Both the position numbers and the translations under genes were made by a program. DNA of 8,530 nucleotides, from positions 1 to 8,530 of the forward strand of contig DKYS01000042.1 in the NCBI GenBank assembly GCA_002493395.1, read 5' to 3'. This document shows, in pieces, positions 1 through 6,341 of the stretch (its first letter is position 1; every line of letters begins with the position of its first letter). Below the pieces are notes generated by a model that made no database searches, was not told where the DNA came from, and saw only the letters and a program-made list of their open reading frames with translations. The DNA is from Turicibacter sp. UBA7094. Lineage in GTDB: Bacteria; Bacillota_I; Bacilli_A; MOL361; Turicibacteraceae.

Positions 1-3000
1 CGGGATATAAAAAAATCACTCGGTCGATTTTTTTCCATTTTAATCATTTGTACATTAGGGGTCGCCTTCTTTGTCGGAATTAAGTCTTCGCCCCTTACGA
101 TGGAAAAAACGGTGGATCAATATTATGATGATTATCACATGATGGATTTACGTCTTGTTTCTACCTTTGGTTTTACAGAAAATGACGTAAAGGCGCTTAA
201 AACATTAGACGGGATTGAGGGTGTGTTTCCCACTTATTCACAAGATGTCTTAACGACGTATGAGAATCGCGAATTGGTTTTAAAAGTTCATGCTCTTCCG
301 AAAGATTTAAGTGAAGATAATCCTGATTACATCAATCGGGTGGAGCTGATTGAGGGACGACTTCCACAAAAATCAGGAGAGGTTGTCATTGAGCAAAGCT
401 CTTATTTTGACAATGTTGAAATTGGATCAACGTTAACGTTTGAATCCGGGACCGATACGCCACTTAGCGATCAATTGCAGACCGTTGAATATACCGTCGT
501 CGGAATCGTGAAAACTCCGTATTACCTCTCGCTTGCCAAAGGGAGTTCAACCATTGGAAACGGTGAAATTGCTAGTTTTGTGATGATTCCAGAAGAAGAC
601 TTTAAATCAGAAGTCTACACCGAAATCTTTGTAACGGCAAGCGGGGTGAGAAATCTCGATACTTTCAGCCCAAAATACAAAGACGCATTAGATCCTTTAG
701 TGTCGTCGATAGAAGAAGTAGCGAGCAAGCAGACCGAAACCCGTTATGATGAAATCATGCAGTCTGCAACAGAAGAGTTAGAAAAAGGAAGACAAGAATA
801 CGAGTCTCAAAAAATAAAAGTTGAAGAAGAATTACAACAAGTTGCTAACCAATTAGAAGAGGCCCAACAAGCGATTGAAAATGGAAAGCAGGAACTAACT
901 GAACAAGAGACGACTTTTGAAAAGACTATCGCTGTAGCAAAACAAAAATTAGCTCAGGCTGAAACTGAACTTGCTTCGCAACAAGAGGCCTTTGATGAGA
1001 AGTATCAACAATTTTATGCGATGAAGGACTCATCATGGGCTAAAATTGAAACGGCTAAGACTGAACTAAGTGAGGGAGAAACCAAGTTAAATCAACTGTC
1101 AGAGACGATAAATAGTTTAAAAGAATTACTGAACGGTCCAACGTTATCCGAGGAAGAAAAAGTTGCGACCCAAGCGCAATTAGATGCTTTAGAAGGACAG
1201 TATCAACAGGCAAGTGAACAGTTAAGGATTGGAAAAGAGGAGCTTGCTAAAAATGAGCAAGCCTTAACAGATAGCGAGGCACAACTAGCCGAGGCAAAAC
1301 AAGCCCTCACCCTTGCCAAAGAAGAATTAAATAACCAAAAATCTCAGCTAGAATCTCAAATCGCAATGGCTCAAGAAAAATTTGAAGCGGCTAAACGCCA
1401 GCTGAGTCAAGGTGAAGCAGAATATACTGAAGGAAAGCAACAGTATGAAGAAGGAAAGCAAACGGCTGAAGAGGAGTTAAAAAAAGCGGAGGAAGAGTTG
1501 GCAAAAGCTCAGGAAAAAATTGATGAAATGAAACATCCGGAATGGTTTATTCTCGATCGAGATAATCATTACTCATTCGCCGACTATAAAAGTTCTGCCG
1601 ATAGTATTCATGCGATTTCACAAGTCTTTCCCGTGTTCTTCTTTATGGTTGCAGCTCTTGTTTGTTTAACGACGATGACGCGAATGGTGGATGAGCAACG
1701 AATGACGATTGGAACACTAAAGGCACTCGGATATGGAAAATATCACATCGCCTCTAAATTTTTAATTTATGCGGGACTGGCGAGTTTAATCGGAAGTTTA
1801 ATTGGGGCAACGGTTGGGAATTTGGTGTTTCCAAGTGTCGTCATGAATACGTATTCTATGATGTATGTGTTACCTCAACCGAGCCTTGTGGTTAGTTGGC
1901 CACTGATTATAATGGCGATTGGAATTGCCGTGGCGGTAACGACGCTATCTGCTTATTTTGCATTGAATGCGGAACTTGTCGAGAATCCTTCACTTTTAAT
2001 GAGACCAAAGGCGCCTAAAGAAGGAAAACGTATTTTACTTGAGCGAATCCCATTTGTTTGGAATCGATTAGGTTTTATTGCGAAAGTAACGGTGCGTAAT
2101 ATTTTCCGCTATAAAAAACGTTTCTTTATGACGGTATTTGGAATTGCGGGATGTACCGCTTTACTCTTAACTGGTTTTGGTTTGAAGGATTCGATTCGAA
2201 CGATTGTGGATAAACAATTTAATACTTTATTTTTATACGATATGACTCTCTCGTTTGATCGGACGACGACAAATACACAACGACATCAGTTTGAAGAGGC
2301 TTTGGCAAGTGATGATCAGTTTAGTGCGACTTTATTAACAGCGAGTGAAAATGGTAAAGTCATTGCTAATGGTGAACAAAAGGATCTGACTCTCTTTATC
2401 CCTGATAATCTCGAAAATTTAGATAAAATTCTTCACTTTCAAAATCGATTGACGCAAAAGGCGTTAAAATTGACGGATGAAGGAGCGATTTTGACGGAGA
2501 AGGCTGCGAAGCAGTTGAAGGTAAACGTGGGGGATCGTGTGATCGTTGAGAACGCGGAAGGAAAGCAGGCTGAAGTTAAGGTGCTAGGAATTACGGAAAA
2601 CTACATGTCACACTACATTTACTTATCGAACGCGTTGTATCAGAAAGTATTCGGACAGGAGGCTGAACCGAATCAGTTGGTGGCCGTTTCTCATTTTTCG
2701 GATTCCGATACAAAATCTCAGGTCGCAAGTGAGTTAATGGCGCGTGATGAGATTAGCGGTGTAAGTTTTGCGTCTACGCTTAAAGATAATTTTGATAAGA
2801 TGTTAACGAATTTAAATTATGTTATTATTTTGCTCATCATTTCGGCAGGGGCTTTGGCTTTTGTTGTTCTGTATAACTTAACGAATGTGAATATTTCAGA
2901 ACGAATGCGTGAAATTGCGACAATTAAGGTGCTTGGTTTTTATGATAACGAAGTATCGGCTTACATTTATCGAGAAAATATTATTTTAACTATTATTGGG

Positions 3001-3213
3001 ACACTGGTCGGACTCGGACTTGGCGTTTTATTGCACTCGTTTGTGATGACAACCGTTGAGGTGGATATGATGATGTTTGGGCGTCAAATTTCGTGGGCGA
3101 GTTATTTATACGCAGCGGGATTAACCTTTGCCTTTTCCGCTATCGTCAATGTCGCCATGTTTTATAAGTTGAAGAAAGTTGAAATGGTAGAATCTTTAAA
3201 ATCAGTCGATTAA
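1..3213 (+). CDS. FtsX-like ABC transporter permease with long extracytoplasmic coiled coil (5' end missing)
   Basis: The reading frame is open from base 1. The 33 codons before the first ATG (base 100) encode a basic stretch and a membrane helix (visible residues about 9-28, FFSILIICTLGVAFFVGIKS), so the true start lies upstream and ATG 100 is not the start. After TM1 comes an extracytoplasmic domain (bases about 100-745), then about 260 residues of Glu/Gln/Lys/Ala-rich coiled coil (about 751-1533). The first FtsX module follows, with its RMVDEQRMTIGTLKALGYG motif (about 1620-1970; three helices). After that come a helix near 2122-2185, a second outer domain and a final three-helix FtsX module (about 2812-3170) containing ISERMREIATIKVLGFYDNE. 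This is the layout of COG0577-type permeases. The ATPase partner should be encoded nearby, probably upstream, and is not in the window. The substrate is unknown; a mechanotransmission role like that of FtsX or MacB is inference. Confidence 0.93.
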   Translation, partial: RDIKKSLGRFFSILIICTLGVAFFVGIKSSPLTMEKTVDQYYDDYHMMDLRLVSTFGFTENDVKALKTLDGIEGVFPTYSQDVLTTYENRELVLKVHALPKDLSEDNPDYINRVELIEGRLPQKSGEVVIEQSSYFDNVEIGSTLTFESGTDTPLSDQLQTVEYTVVGIVKTPYYLSLAKGSSTIGNGEIASFVMIPEEDFKSEVYTEIFVTASGVRNLDTFSPKYKDALDPLVSSIEEVASKQTETRYDEIMQSATEELEKGRQEYESQKIKVEEELQQVANQLEEAQQAIENGKQELTEQETTFEKTIAVAKQKLAQAETELASQQEAFDEKYQQFYAMKDSSWAKIETAKTELSEGETKLNQLSETINSLKELLNGPTLSEEEKVATQAQLDALEGQYQQASEQLRIGKEELAKNEQALTDSEAQLAEAKQALTLAKEELNNQKSQLESQIAMAQEKFEAAKRQLSQGEAEYTEGKQQYEEGKQTAEEELKKAEEELAKAQEKIDEMKHPEWFILDRDNHYSFADYKSSADSIHAISQVFPVFFFMVAALVCLTTMTRMVDEQRMTIGTLKALGYGKYHIASKFLIYAGLASLIGSLIGATVGNLVFPSVVMNTYSMMYVLPQPSLVVSWPLIIMAIGIAVAVTTLSAYFALNAELVENPSLLMRPKAPKEGKRILLERIPFVWNRLGFIAKVTVRNIFRYKKRFFMTVFGIAGCTALLLTGFGLKDSIRTIVDKQFNTLFLYDMTLSFDRTTTNTQRHQFEEALASDDQFSATLLTASENGKVIANGEQKDLTLFIPDNLENLDKILHFQNRLTQKALKLTDEGAILTEKAAKQLKVNVGDRVIVENAEGKQAEVKVLGITENYMSHYIYLSNALYQKVFGQEAEPNQLVAVSHFSDSDTKSQVASELMARDEISGVSFASTLKDNFDKMLTNLNYVIILLIISAGALAFVVLYNLTNVNISERMREIATIKVLGFYDNEVSAYIYRENIILTIIGTLVGLGLGVLLHSFVMTTVEVDMMMFGRQISWASYLYAAGLTFAFSAIVNVAMFYKLKKVEMVESLKSVD

Positions 3214-3221
3214 TTTAAAAG

Positions 3222-3267
3222 GATGCTCTTTTCTTTCCTTCGTGGAGAGAGAAGGCATCTTTTTTTT
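3222..3267 (+). terminator. Rho-independent terminator after the ABC permease
   Basis: A hairpin begins 9 bases after the permease stop. GATGC pairs with GCATC, and beyond one bulged T the stem continues through CTTTTCTTTCC against GGAGAGAGAAG with two G-U wobbles, giving about 16 base pairs. It is followed by eight T's (3260-3267). It closes the permease transcription unit. Confidence 0.88.
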
Positions 3268-3354
3268 ATAGAGTAGGCGTGGGGGTTAATCAAGAGGAGG
3301 TTGTATACTTTTGCGCACTCGAATTTTTCGACGGTATTCGCTATTATAAAAATA

Positions 3355-3388
3355 TAGAGTTTAATCCTCAATCTGAGGTGGGACTCTA
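3355..3388 (+). repeat. Compound hairpin with tandem AGGTGGGA overlapping its 3' arm
   Basis: The outer stem TAGAGT (3355-3360) pairs with ACTCTA (3383-3388). The inner stem CCTCA (3366-3370) pairs with TGAGG (3374-3378) around a three-base loop. The bulge between them can form two T-G wobbles. The octamer AGGTGGGA on the 3' side recurs 14 bases downstream at 3390-3397. Function is unknown. Confidence 0.6.
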
Positions 3389-3527
3389 AAGGTGGGAAGT
3401 GTCTGTCATAAGTGCATCGTTGATATTTTTACAAGTTTTAAAAACTTTTATGGGGAGAAAGTTCACAATAGTTAATATAAGAGTTTCTAGTTTGGTTCTC
3501 ATACCAAATGTAGAAAATATTTTTGTT

Positions 3528-3560
3528 TGGACCTGCGTTGGGAGAGGGTCCATTTTTTTT
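3528..3560 (+). terminator. Terminator-like hairpin within the intergenic region
   Basis: TGGACC (3528-3533) pairs with GGTCCA (3547-3552) around a 13-base loop and is followed directly by eight T's (3553-3560). The stem is short but GC-rich. No gene ends just upstream, so if active it would end an untranslated RNA or act as a backup for the permease transcript. Confidence 0.55.
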
Positions 3561-3568
3561 GCTAAAAA

Positions 3569-3597
3569 TTGACTTATTGGTTAAAGATGAGTCAAAT
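3569..3597 (+). promoter_or_regulatory. Possible promoter for the VCBS-like gene
   Basis: TTGACT (3569-3574; 5 of 6 to the -35 consensus), then a 17-base spacer, then TCAAAT (3592-3597; 4 of 6 to the -10 consensus). It lies just after a terminator-like hairpin, like other promoters in this window. Transcription would begin near 3604, inside the doubtful small ORF at 3587-3721, so the two readings are largely exclusive. Confidence 0.35.
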
Positions 3598-3721
3598 GAA
3601 TCCAGAAGAAGATAAAAGAAAGTCATCATTCGTTGTTAAATCGGGAAGCGGGTTACTTTTTTTAGGGTTAATCGGTTTTAATTTCAGGCTATTTTTCATC
3701 CTCCTCTCATGTTTTCTCTAA
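3587..3721 (+). CDS. Doubtful 44-residue single-helix membrane ORF
   Basis: ATG 3587 opens a 44-codon frame ending in TAA 3719-3721. The product has a charged N-terminus (MSQMNPEEDKRKSS) followed by one hydrophobic stretch (about residues 21-44, GLLFLGLIGF then FRLFFILLSCFL), as in small membrane peptides. Against it: there is no clear Shine-Dalgarno before either ATG (3587 or 3596), a possible promoter overlaps its start, and T-rich DNA readily encodes Phe/Leu. It lies in the same frame as the VCBS-like gene at 3764, but two stops (3719 and 3731) separate them. A decayed N-terminal anchor of that gene is therefore an alternative. I recognise no family. Confidence 0.25.
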   Translation: MSQMNPEEDKRKSSFVVKSGSGLLFLGLIGFNFRLFFILLSCFL

Positions 3722-3743
3722 AGAAACATATAGTTTAGAGAGA
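3713..3743 (+). promoter_or_regulatory. Inverted repeat in the leader of the VCBS-like gene
   Basis: TCTCTAAA (3715-3722) and TTTAGAGA (3734-3741) form a perfect 8-base inverted repeat around 11 bases. It extends to 10 pairs with one wobble. It ends 4 bases before the GGGAGG ribosome binding site (3748-3753) and has no T tract, so it looks like an operator or a leader hairpin rather than a terminator. Confidence 0.45.
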
Positions 3744-3763
3744 CGAAGGGAGGAATCAGGAGT

Positions 3764-4441
3764 ATGCAACTCGATCAAACAGTTCTTAGTATTCAATATG
3801 GAGATATCGACGGAGATTACAATTGCGAAAAAGTGGTTTTATTTGGGACACCGTATAGTCCGAATCAACCCTATATTCAGCAAGTTGAATTATTAATTCA
3901 CTATATGGATGATCGAAAATTAAAGTTTCAATTAGATGTCGTTGGGTATGATCTTCATTTATTTTTAGGTGATTTCTTGAAAATGAACCAAAGCCAAATT
4001 TTAATTACGGGACGAACCGGAGGAGACACGGATGCGGTGATTTTTCGATTATATACGTTAGAAGATAATCGATTAAAGCTAATTTTAGATGAGGAGAATC
4101 TTTCAAAAAAATTAACGTGTCAGGCAGGATATATTAACATGAATGGAATGATAGGAGTGACTTGTCCGGCAACAGGTCAGACGTTTATGTTAGATAGTCG
4201 AGGTCCAATGACGCCTTATGCAGGTGTGAGAAAAGACTTAATTCAGCCGATGATTACGACGCTATACACGCTTTATCCCATTAAACAACCGTATGAAAAC
4301 TATTATTGTTTACAAGTTCAACAACGGATTATTGGCGCTTATCCTTCAGAAGTTTTAGGGATGATTCAAACGGTCATTGAATTAACACAAGAAGCACCGA
4401 TTATAAAAAATCAACAACTCATTAATTTTTCAAGAATGTAA
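3764..4441 (+). CDS. VCBS/FG-GAP-like repeat protein of unknown function
   Basis: ATG 3764 is preceded by GGGAGG at 3748-3753, 10 bases upstream. The 225-residue product starts with LSIQYGDIDGDYNCEKVVLFG, a calcium-loop-like D14-x-D16-G-D18-x3-E22 typical of VCBS/FG-GAP repeats. A second, degenerate blade follows (residues about 66-88, LFLGDFLKMNQSQILITG) with the acidic ligands lost. The C-terminal QQRIIGAYPSEVLGMIQTVIE resembles, from memory, the end of conserved VCBS-repeat proteins of Bacillus and Clostridium. As called there is no signal peptide or membrane helix, so it is either cytoplasmic or has lost an N-terminal segment (see the small ORF just upstream in the same frame). It is transcribed alone, with its own terminator. 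The biochemical role is unknown even in better-known relatives. Confidence 0.85.
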   Translation: MQLDQTVLSIQYGDIDGDYNCEKVVLFGTPYSPNQPYIQQVELLIHYMDDRKLKFQLDVVGYDLHLFLGDFLKMNQSQILITGRTGGDTDAVIFRLYTLEDNRLKLILDEENLSKKLTCQAGYINMNGMIGVTCPATGQTFMLDSRGPMTPYAGVRKDLIQPMITTLYTLYPIKQPYENYYCLQVQQRIIGAYPSEVLGMIQTVIELTQEAPIIKNQQLINFSRM

Positions 4442-4465
4442 GGGGAAATAGGTAAGGAGTGGACG

Positions 4466-4521
4466 AAAGCCATCTACAGCGAACTAAACGTGTTTTTAGT
4501 TCGGTGTAGATGGCTTTTTTT
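4466..4521 (+). terminator. Long Rho-independent terminator after the VCBS-like gene
   Basis: A 23-base arm starting AAAGCCATCTACA (4466-4488) pairs with the arm ending TGTAGATGGCTTT, broken only by one G-G mismatch. The stem runs into a seven-T tract (4515-4521). It is strong in the forward direction; the reverse strand has only three T's. Confidence 0.93.
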
Positions 4522-4531
4522 CGAAGGGTCA

Positions 4532-4540
4532 TGATATGAT
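4532..4540 (+). promoter_or_regulatory. Extended -10 promoter of the pentapeptide-alkD operon
   Basis: TGATATGAT gives the extended -10 TGn plus TATGAT (5 of 6 to consensus). The base stretch 17 upstream (4512-4517) falls in the 3' arm of the preceding terminator and is a poor -35, as expected when an extended -10 compensates. Predicted start near 4547, giving a leader of about 25 bases. Confidence 0.6.
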
Positions 4541-4571
4541 AGAAGTAAATTTAAAATAAGGGGCGATTAAA

Positions 4572-5207
4572 ATGCAGAAAATAGAAAAACCTAAATTTCC
4601 CAAACGGCTAAAATCAGATATTGATTTTGAATCACTTTTAATAGAAGATTCTTTTATTGAAGGCGTGTTGTTTGAGAATATAACGATTTCTTCTCAAATG
4701 ATCAATCGCCTCTGTTTAACGAAGTGTCATTTTAAAAATGTTCAGTTTGAACCGTGCCAATTTGACCGAATCGATTTAACGGATACTGTGTTTGAAAATT
4801 GTGAGTTATCTCATTTGAAATTAATGGACGGAAGTATCCACCGATGTGAATTTAAAAATTGCCGGTTGACAGGGAGCGATTTCTCGAATTGTCACATTGG
4901 AAACACTGCGTTTTTAGATAATACGATGCAGTATGCCAACTTTTCTTATAGTAAATTTAAGTTTGTTCATTTTATGAATAATCAGATGAAAAATAATAGC
5001 TTTAATGAATGCGACTATAAGAAGGTCAGTTATGAAAGATGTCAGCTATCAGAAAGCGAATTTATCAACACCCCACTCGCAACTCTTGATTTTTCAAGTT
5101 GTGAAATTCATCAAGCGATCATTCCCGTTGAAAATTTAAGAGGTTTAACGGTTTCAAGTGAACAAGCTGTGGCGCTAGCAACTTTGATGGGACTTAAAAT
5201 CGTTTAG
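4572..5207 (+). CDS. Pentapeptide repeat protein, Qnr/MfpA-like in size and architecture
   Basis: ATG 4572 follows a modest AAGGGG ribosome binding site (about 4558-4563). The 211-residue product is almost wholly a pentapeptide repeat. Hydrophobic centre residues (mostly Phe, Leu or Ile) recur every fifth position from F19 to I179 without a break, about 33 repeats or 8 coils of a right-handed quadrilateral beta-helix. Nine of the ten cysteines (52, 62, 77, 92, 97, 107, 147, 157, 177) sit at the same register, centre minus 2. The tail (GLTVSSEQAVALATLMGLKIV) resembles the C-terminal helix by which Qnr-type proteins dimerise. Length matches Qnr (about 215 residues). Known Qnr and MfpA proteins mimic DNA and bind gyrase; whether this one does cannot be told from sequence. 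It is the first gene of a two-gene operon with an AlkD-like protein. Confidence 0.88.
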   Translation: MQKIEKPKFPKRLKSDIDFESLLIEDSFIEGVLFENITISSQMINRLCLTKCHFKNVQFEPCQFDRIDLTDTVFENCELSHLKLMDGSIHRCEFKNCRLTGSDFSNCHIGNTAFLDNTMQYANFSYSKFKFVHFMNNQMKNNSFNECDYKKVSYERCQLSESEFINTPLATLDFSSCEIHQAIIPVENLRGLTVSSEQAVALATLMGLKIV

Positions 5208-5211
5208 GAGG
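5206..5211 (+). promoter_or_regulatory. Shine-Dalgarno of the alkD-like gene overlapping the previous stop
   Basis: AGGAGG at 5206-5211 shares two bases with the TAG stop (5205-5207) of the pentapeptide gene and lies 7 bases before ATG 5219. This decides the start: the in-frame GTG at 5213 touches the Shine-Dalgarno and cannot be used efficiently. Termination and re-initiation are probably coupled. Confidence 0.85.
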
Positions 5212-5218
5212 TGTGGGA

Positions 5219-5917
5219 ATGGACATTAAGAATGAACTTTTAACGTTAGCAGAACCTGATTATCAGGTGTTCGCCTCCCGATTGTTACCTGGAACGCCTA
5301 ATGTTTTAGGAGTACGGCTCCCTCATTTAAGAAAGATGGCGAAAAAAATAGTGAAAGAGGGGCCTTCATCTTTTTTAACGCAAAGCGAGTTTGTTTACTT
5401 TGAGGAAATCATGTTAAGAGGGATGGTCATCGGTTATTTAAAGAATATTTCTCTTAGCCAACACCTTCAGTTCATTAAGGAATTTGTCCCTTTGATTGAT
5501 AATTGGTCAGTTTGTGACAGTTTTTGTTCAGGGCTGAAGGTGGTGGGGCAACATCGTGACTTTTTTTGGCCTGAGATAACGGCGTATTTAACGTCACCGA
5601 ATGAATTTAAGGTTCGTTTTGGGGTCGTCATGTTGCTTAATTATTATGTGGATAATGGTTACGTTGAGCGGGTGCTTATGTTAGTTGAGAATGTTAAGCA
5701 TCAAGGGTATTATGTGCGAATGGCGATAGCGTGGGCCATTTCGGTTTGTTATGTCCACTATCCCCACTTAACGTTACGGTATTTGCAGGGGTCAACGTTA
5801 GATACATTTACTTATAACAAGGCGCTACAAAAAATTAGGGAATCGTTAAAAACTGATCCGGATACAAAAGCCTTGATGAAACAGATGAAACGAAGTGAGA
5901 CCGTGGATGTTTGTTGA
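5219..5917 (+). CDS. AlkD-like DNA alkylation repair protein (HEAT-repeat DNA glycosylase family)
   Basis: From ATG 5219 the product is 232 residues, the usual length for the PF08713 DNA alkylation repair family, and all-helical in appearance, as expected for AlkD-type HEAT-like repeats. In Bacillus cereus AlkD the cleft residues are W109, D113 (spacing W-x3-D), R148 and W187. The candidates here are W96 and D100 (DNWSVCDSF), R133 (KVRFGVV) and W172 (RMAIAWAIS). On this reading the catalytic set is retained, and removal of positively charged 3- or 7-alkyl purines without base flipping is a reasonable prediction. The DNWSVCDSF form is that of a common Firmicute subfamily, so substrate range may differ from that of AlkD itself. 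It is the second gene of the operon with the pentapeptide protein. No clear terminator follows, so read-through into the next gene is possible. Confidence 0.88.
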   Translation: MDIKNELLTLAEPDYQVFASRLLPGTPNVLGVRLPHLRKMAKKIVKEGPSSFLTQSEFVYFEEIMLRGMVIGYLKNISLSQHLQFIKEFVPLIDNWSVCDSFCSGLKVVGQHRDFFWPEITAYLTSPNEFKVRFGVVMLLNYYVDNGYVERVLMLVENVKHQGYYVRMAIAWAISVCYVHYPHLTLRYLQGSTLDTFTYNKALQKIRESLKTDPDTKALMKQMKRSETVDVC

Positions 5918-5957
5918 TAAAAAATAGTTTCGTGAAGTCGGGTGCGCGGATTATTTA

Positions 5958-5966
5958 TGCTATAAT
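5958..5966 (+). promoter_or_regulatory. Extended -10 promoter of the 87-residue orphan gene
   Basis: TGC followed by TATAAT (5961-5966) is a perfect extended -10. No good -35 is seen at the right distance. Predicted start near 5973, giving a short leader of about 23 bases that includes the ribosome binding site. Confidence 0.7.
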
Positions 5967-5995
5967 AAAGTAAAAAGTTGAGGAGGCGTTTTAGG

Positions 5996-6259
5996 ATGGA
6001 TCAATACTATTTAGTCATGTTTTTACGAGAAGGAAGTTATATTGAATCGAATGTTGATCTTTTGGAATTAGATGCGACGACGATTTCAGAAGTGGTGGAG
6101 CGTTTAATTGACTATCATAACAGTGATGAGTTAGAGGATGAGCTTCGAAGCTGTGGCACAAACATCCGAGCGATTATTCGCGTTTACTTAAACCATGTTG
6201 GTGATTATGGTTATGAAGATTTTTATCATTTAGAATTAGTGACACCGAAGTCATTGTAA
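5996..6259 (+). CDS. Small acidic protein of unknown function (87 residues)
   Basis: ATG 5996 is chosen because AGGAGG (5981-5986) lies 9 bases upstream. A longer reading from TTG 5978 would begin before its own ribosome binding site. The product MDQYYLVMFLREGSYIE... is acidic, with no membrane helix, signal peptide or metal motif; it has one cysteine and many Asp, Glu and Tyr. The alternation of a hydrophobic beta-like start (YYLVMFL), an amphipathic helix (about residues 28-51) and two further beta-like stretches suggests a small compact alpha/beta fold. I do not recognise the family. It has its own extended -10 promoter and its own terminator, so it is a single-gene unit, possibly also reached by read-through from the alkD-like gene. 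Confidence 0.8.
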   Translation: MDQYYLVMFLREGSYIESNVDLLELDATTISEVVERLIDYHNSDELEDELRSCGTNIRAIIRVYLNHVGDYGYEDFYHLELVTPKSL

Positions 6260-6266
6260 GGGATAA

Positions 6267-6298
6267 GGAGCGATCTTTTGTGAGATGGCTCCCTTTTT
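6267..6298 (+). terminator. Rho-independent terminator after the 87-residue orphan
   Basis: GGAGC (6267-6271) pairs with GCTCC (6288-6292), and ATCT (6273-6276) with AGAT (6283-6286), across one G-G mismatch. A C and five T's follow (6293-6298). Moderate strength. Confidence 0.75.
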
Positions 6299-6300
6299 CG

Positions 6301-6309
6301 TGATATAAT
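6301..6309 (+). promoter_or_regulatory. Extended -10 promoter of the DUF1456 gene
   Basis: TGA followed by TATAAT (6304-6309) is a perfect extended -10, starting three bases after the T tract of the previous terminator. The -35 position falls inside the 3' arm of that hairpin and is poor. Predicted start near 6316. Confidence 0.72.
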
Positions 6310-6341
6310 AAGAAAAAAGACGAAATATTGGAGGTTTTGAC

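Larger units (their letters stand above)
3268..3586. other. Intergenic region with several hairpins and no confident gene
   Basis: No convincing coding sequence is visible here. It does hold the following. (a) An orphan strong Shine-Dalgarno, AAGAGGAGG, lies at 3292-3300 with no ATG downstream. (b) A two-part hairpin at 3355-3388 pairs TAGAGT with ACTCTA outside and CCTCA with TGAGG inside. (c) The tandem octamer AGGTGGGA lies at 3376-3383 and 3390-3397. (d) A 7+7 palindrome lies at 3433-3447. (e) A hairpin TTTGGT/ACCAAA lies near 3492-3509. (f) A terminator-like hairpin lies at 3528-3560. This could be an unannotated small RNA, a leader, or the eroded end of a mobile element. I recognise no known RNA family. 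Confidence 0.5.

Noticed and set aside
100..102. ATG as the start of the ABC permease
   Set aside because: The frame is open back to base 1 and encodes a transmembrane helix typical of the protein's N-terminus; the gene starts before the window.
3292..3349. Strong AAGAGGAGG followed by short TTG-initiated frames (12-18 codons)
   Set aside because: No ATG, very short products and poor spacing for one of them; kept only as an orphan ribosome binding site.
3438..3629. 63-codon open frame on the minus strand
   Set aside because: No ribosome binding site, odd composition, and it runs through two hairpins including the terminator-like stem at 3528-3560; no recognisable family.
5213..5218. GTG start for the alkD-like gene
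   Set aside because: It touches the Shine-Dalgarno; ATG 5219 has ideal spacing.
5978..5995. TTG start for the 87-residue orphan
   Set aside because: It precedes the AGGAGG at 5981-5986; ATG 5996 is correctly spaced.
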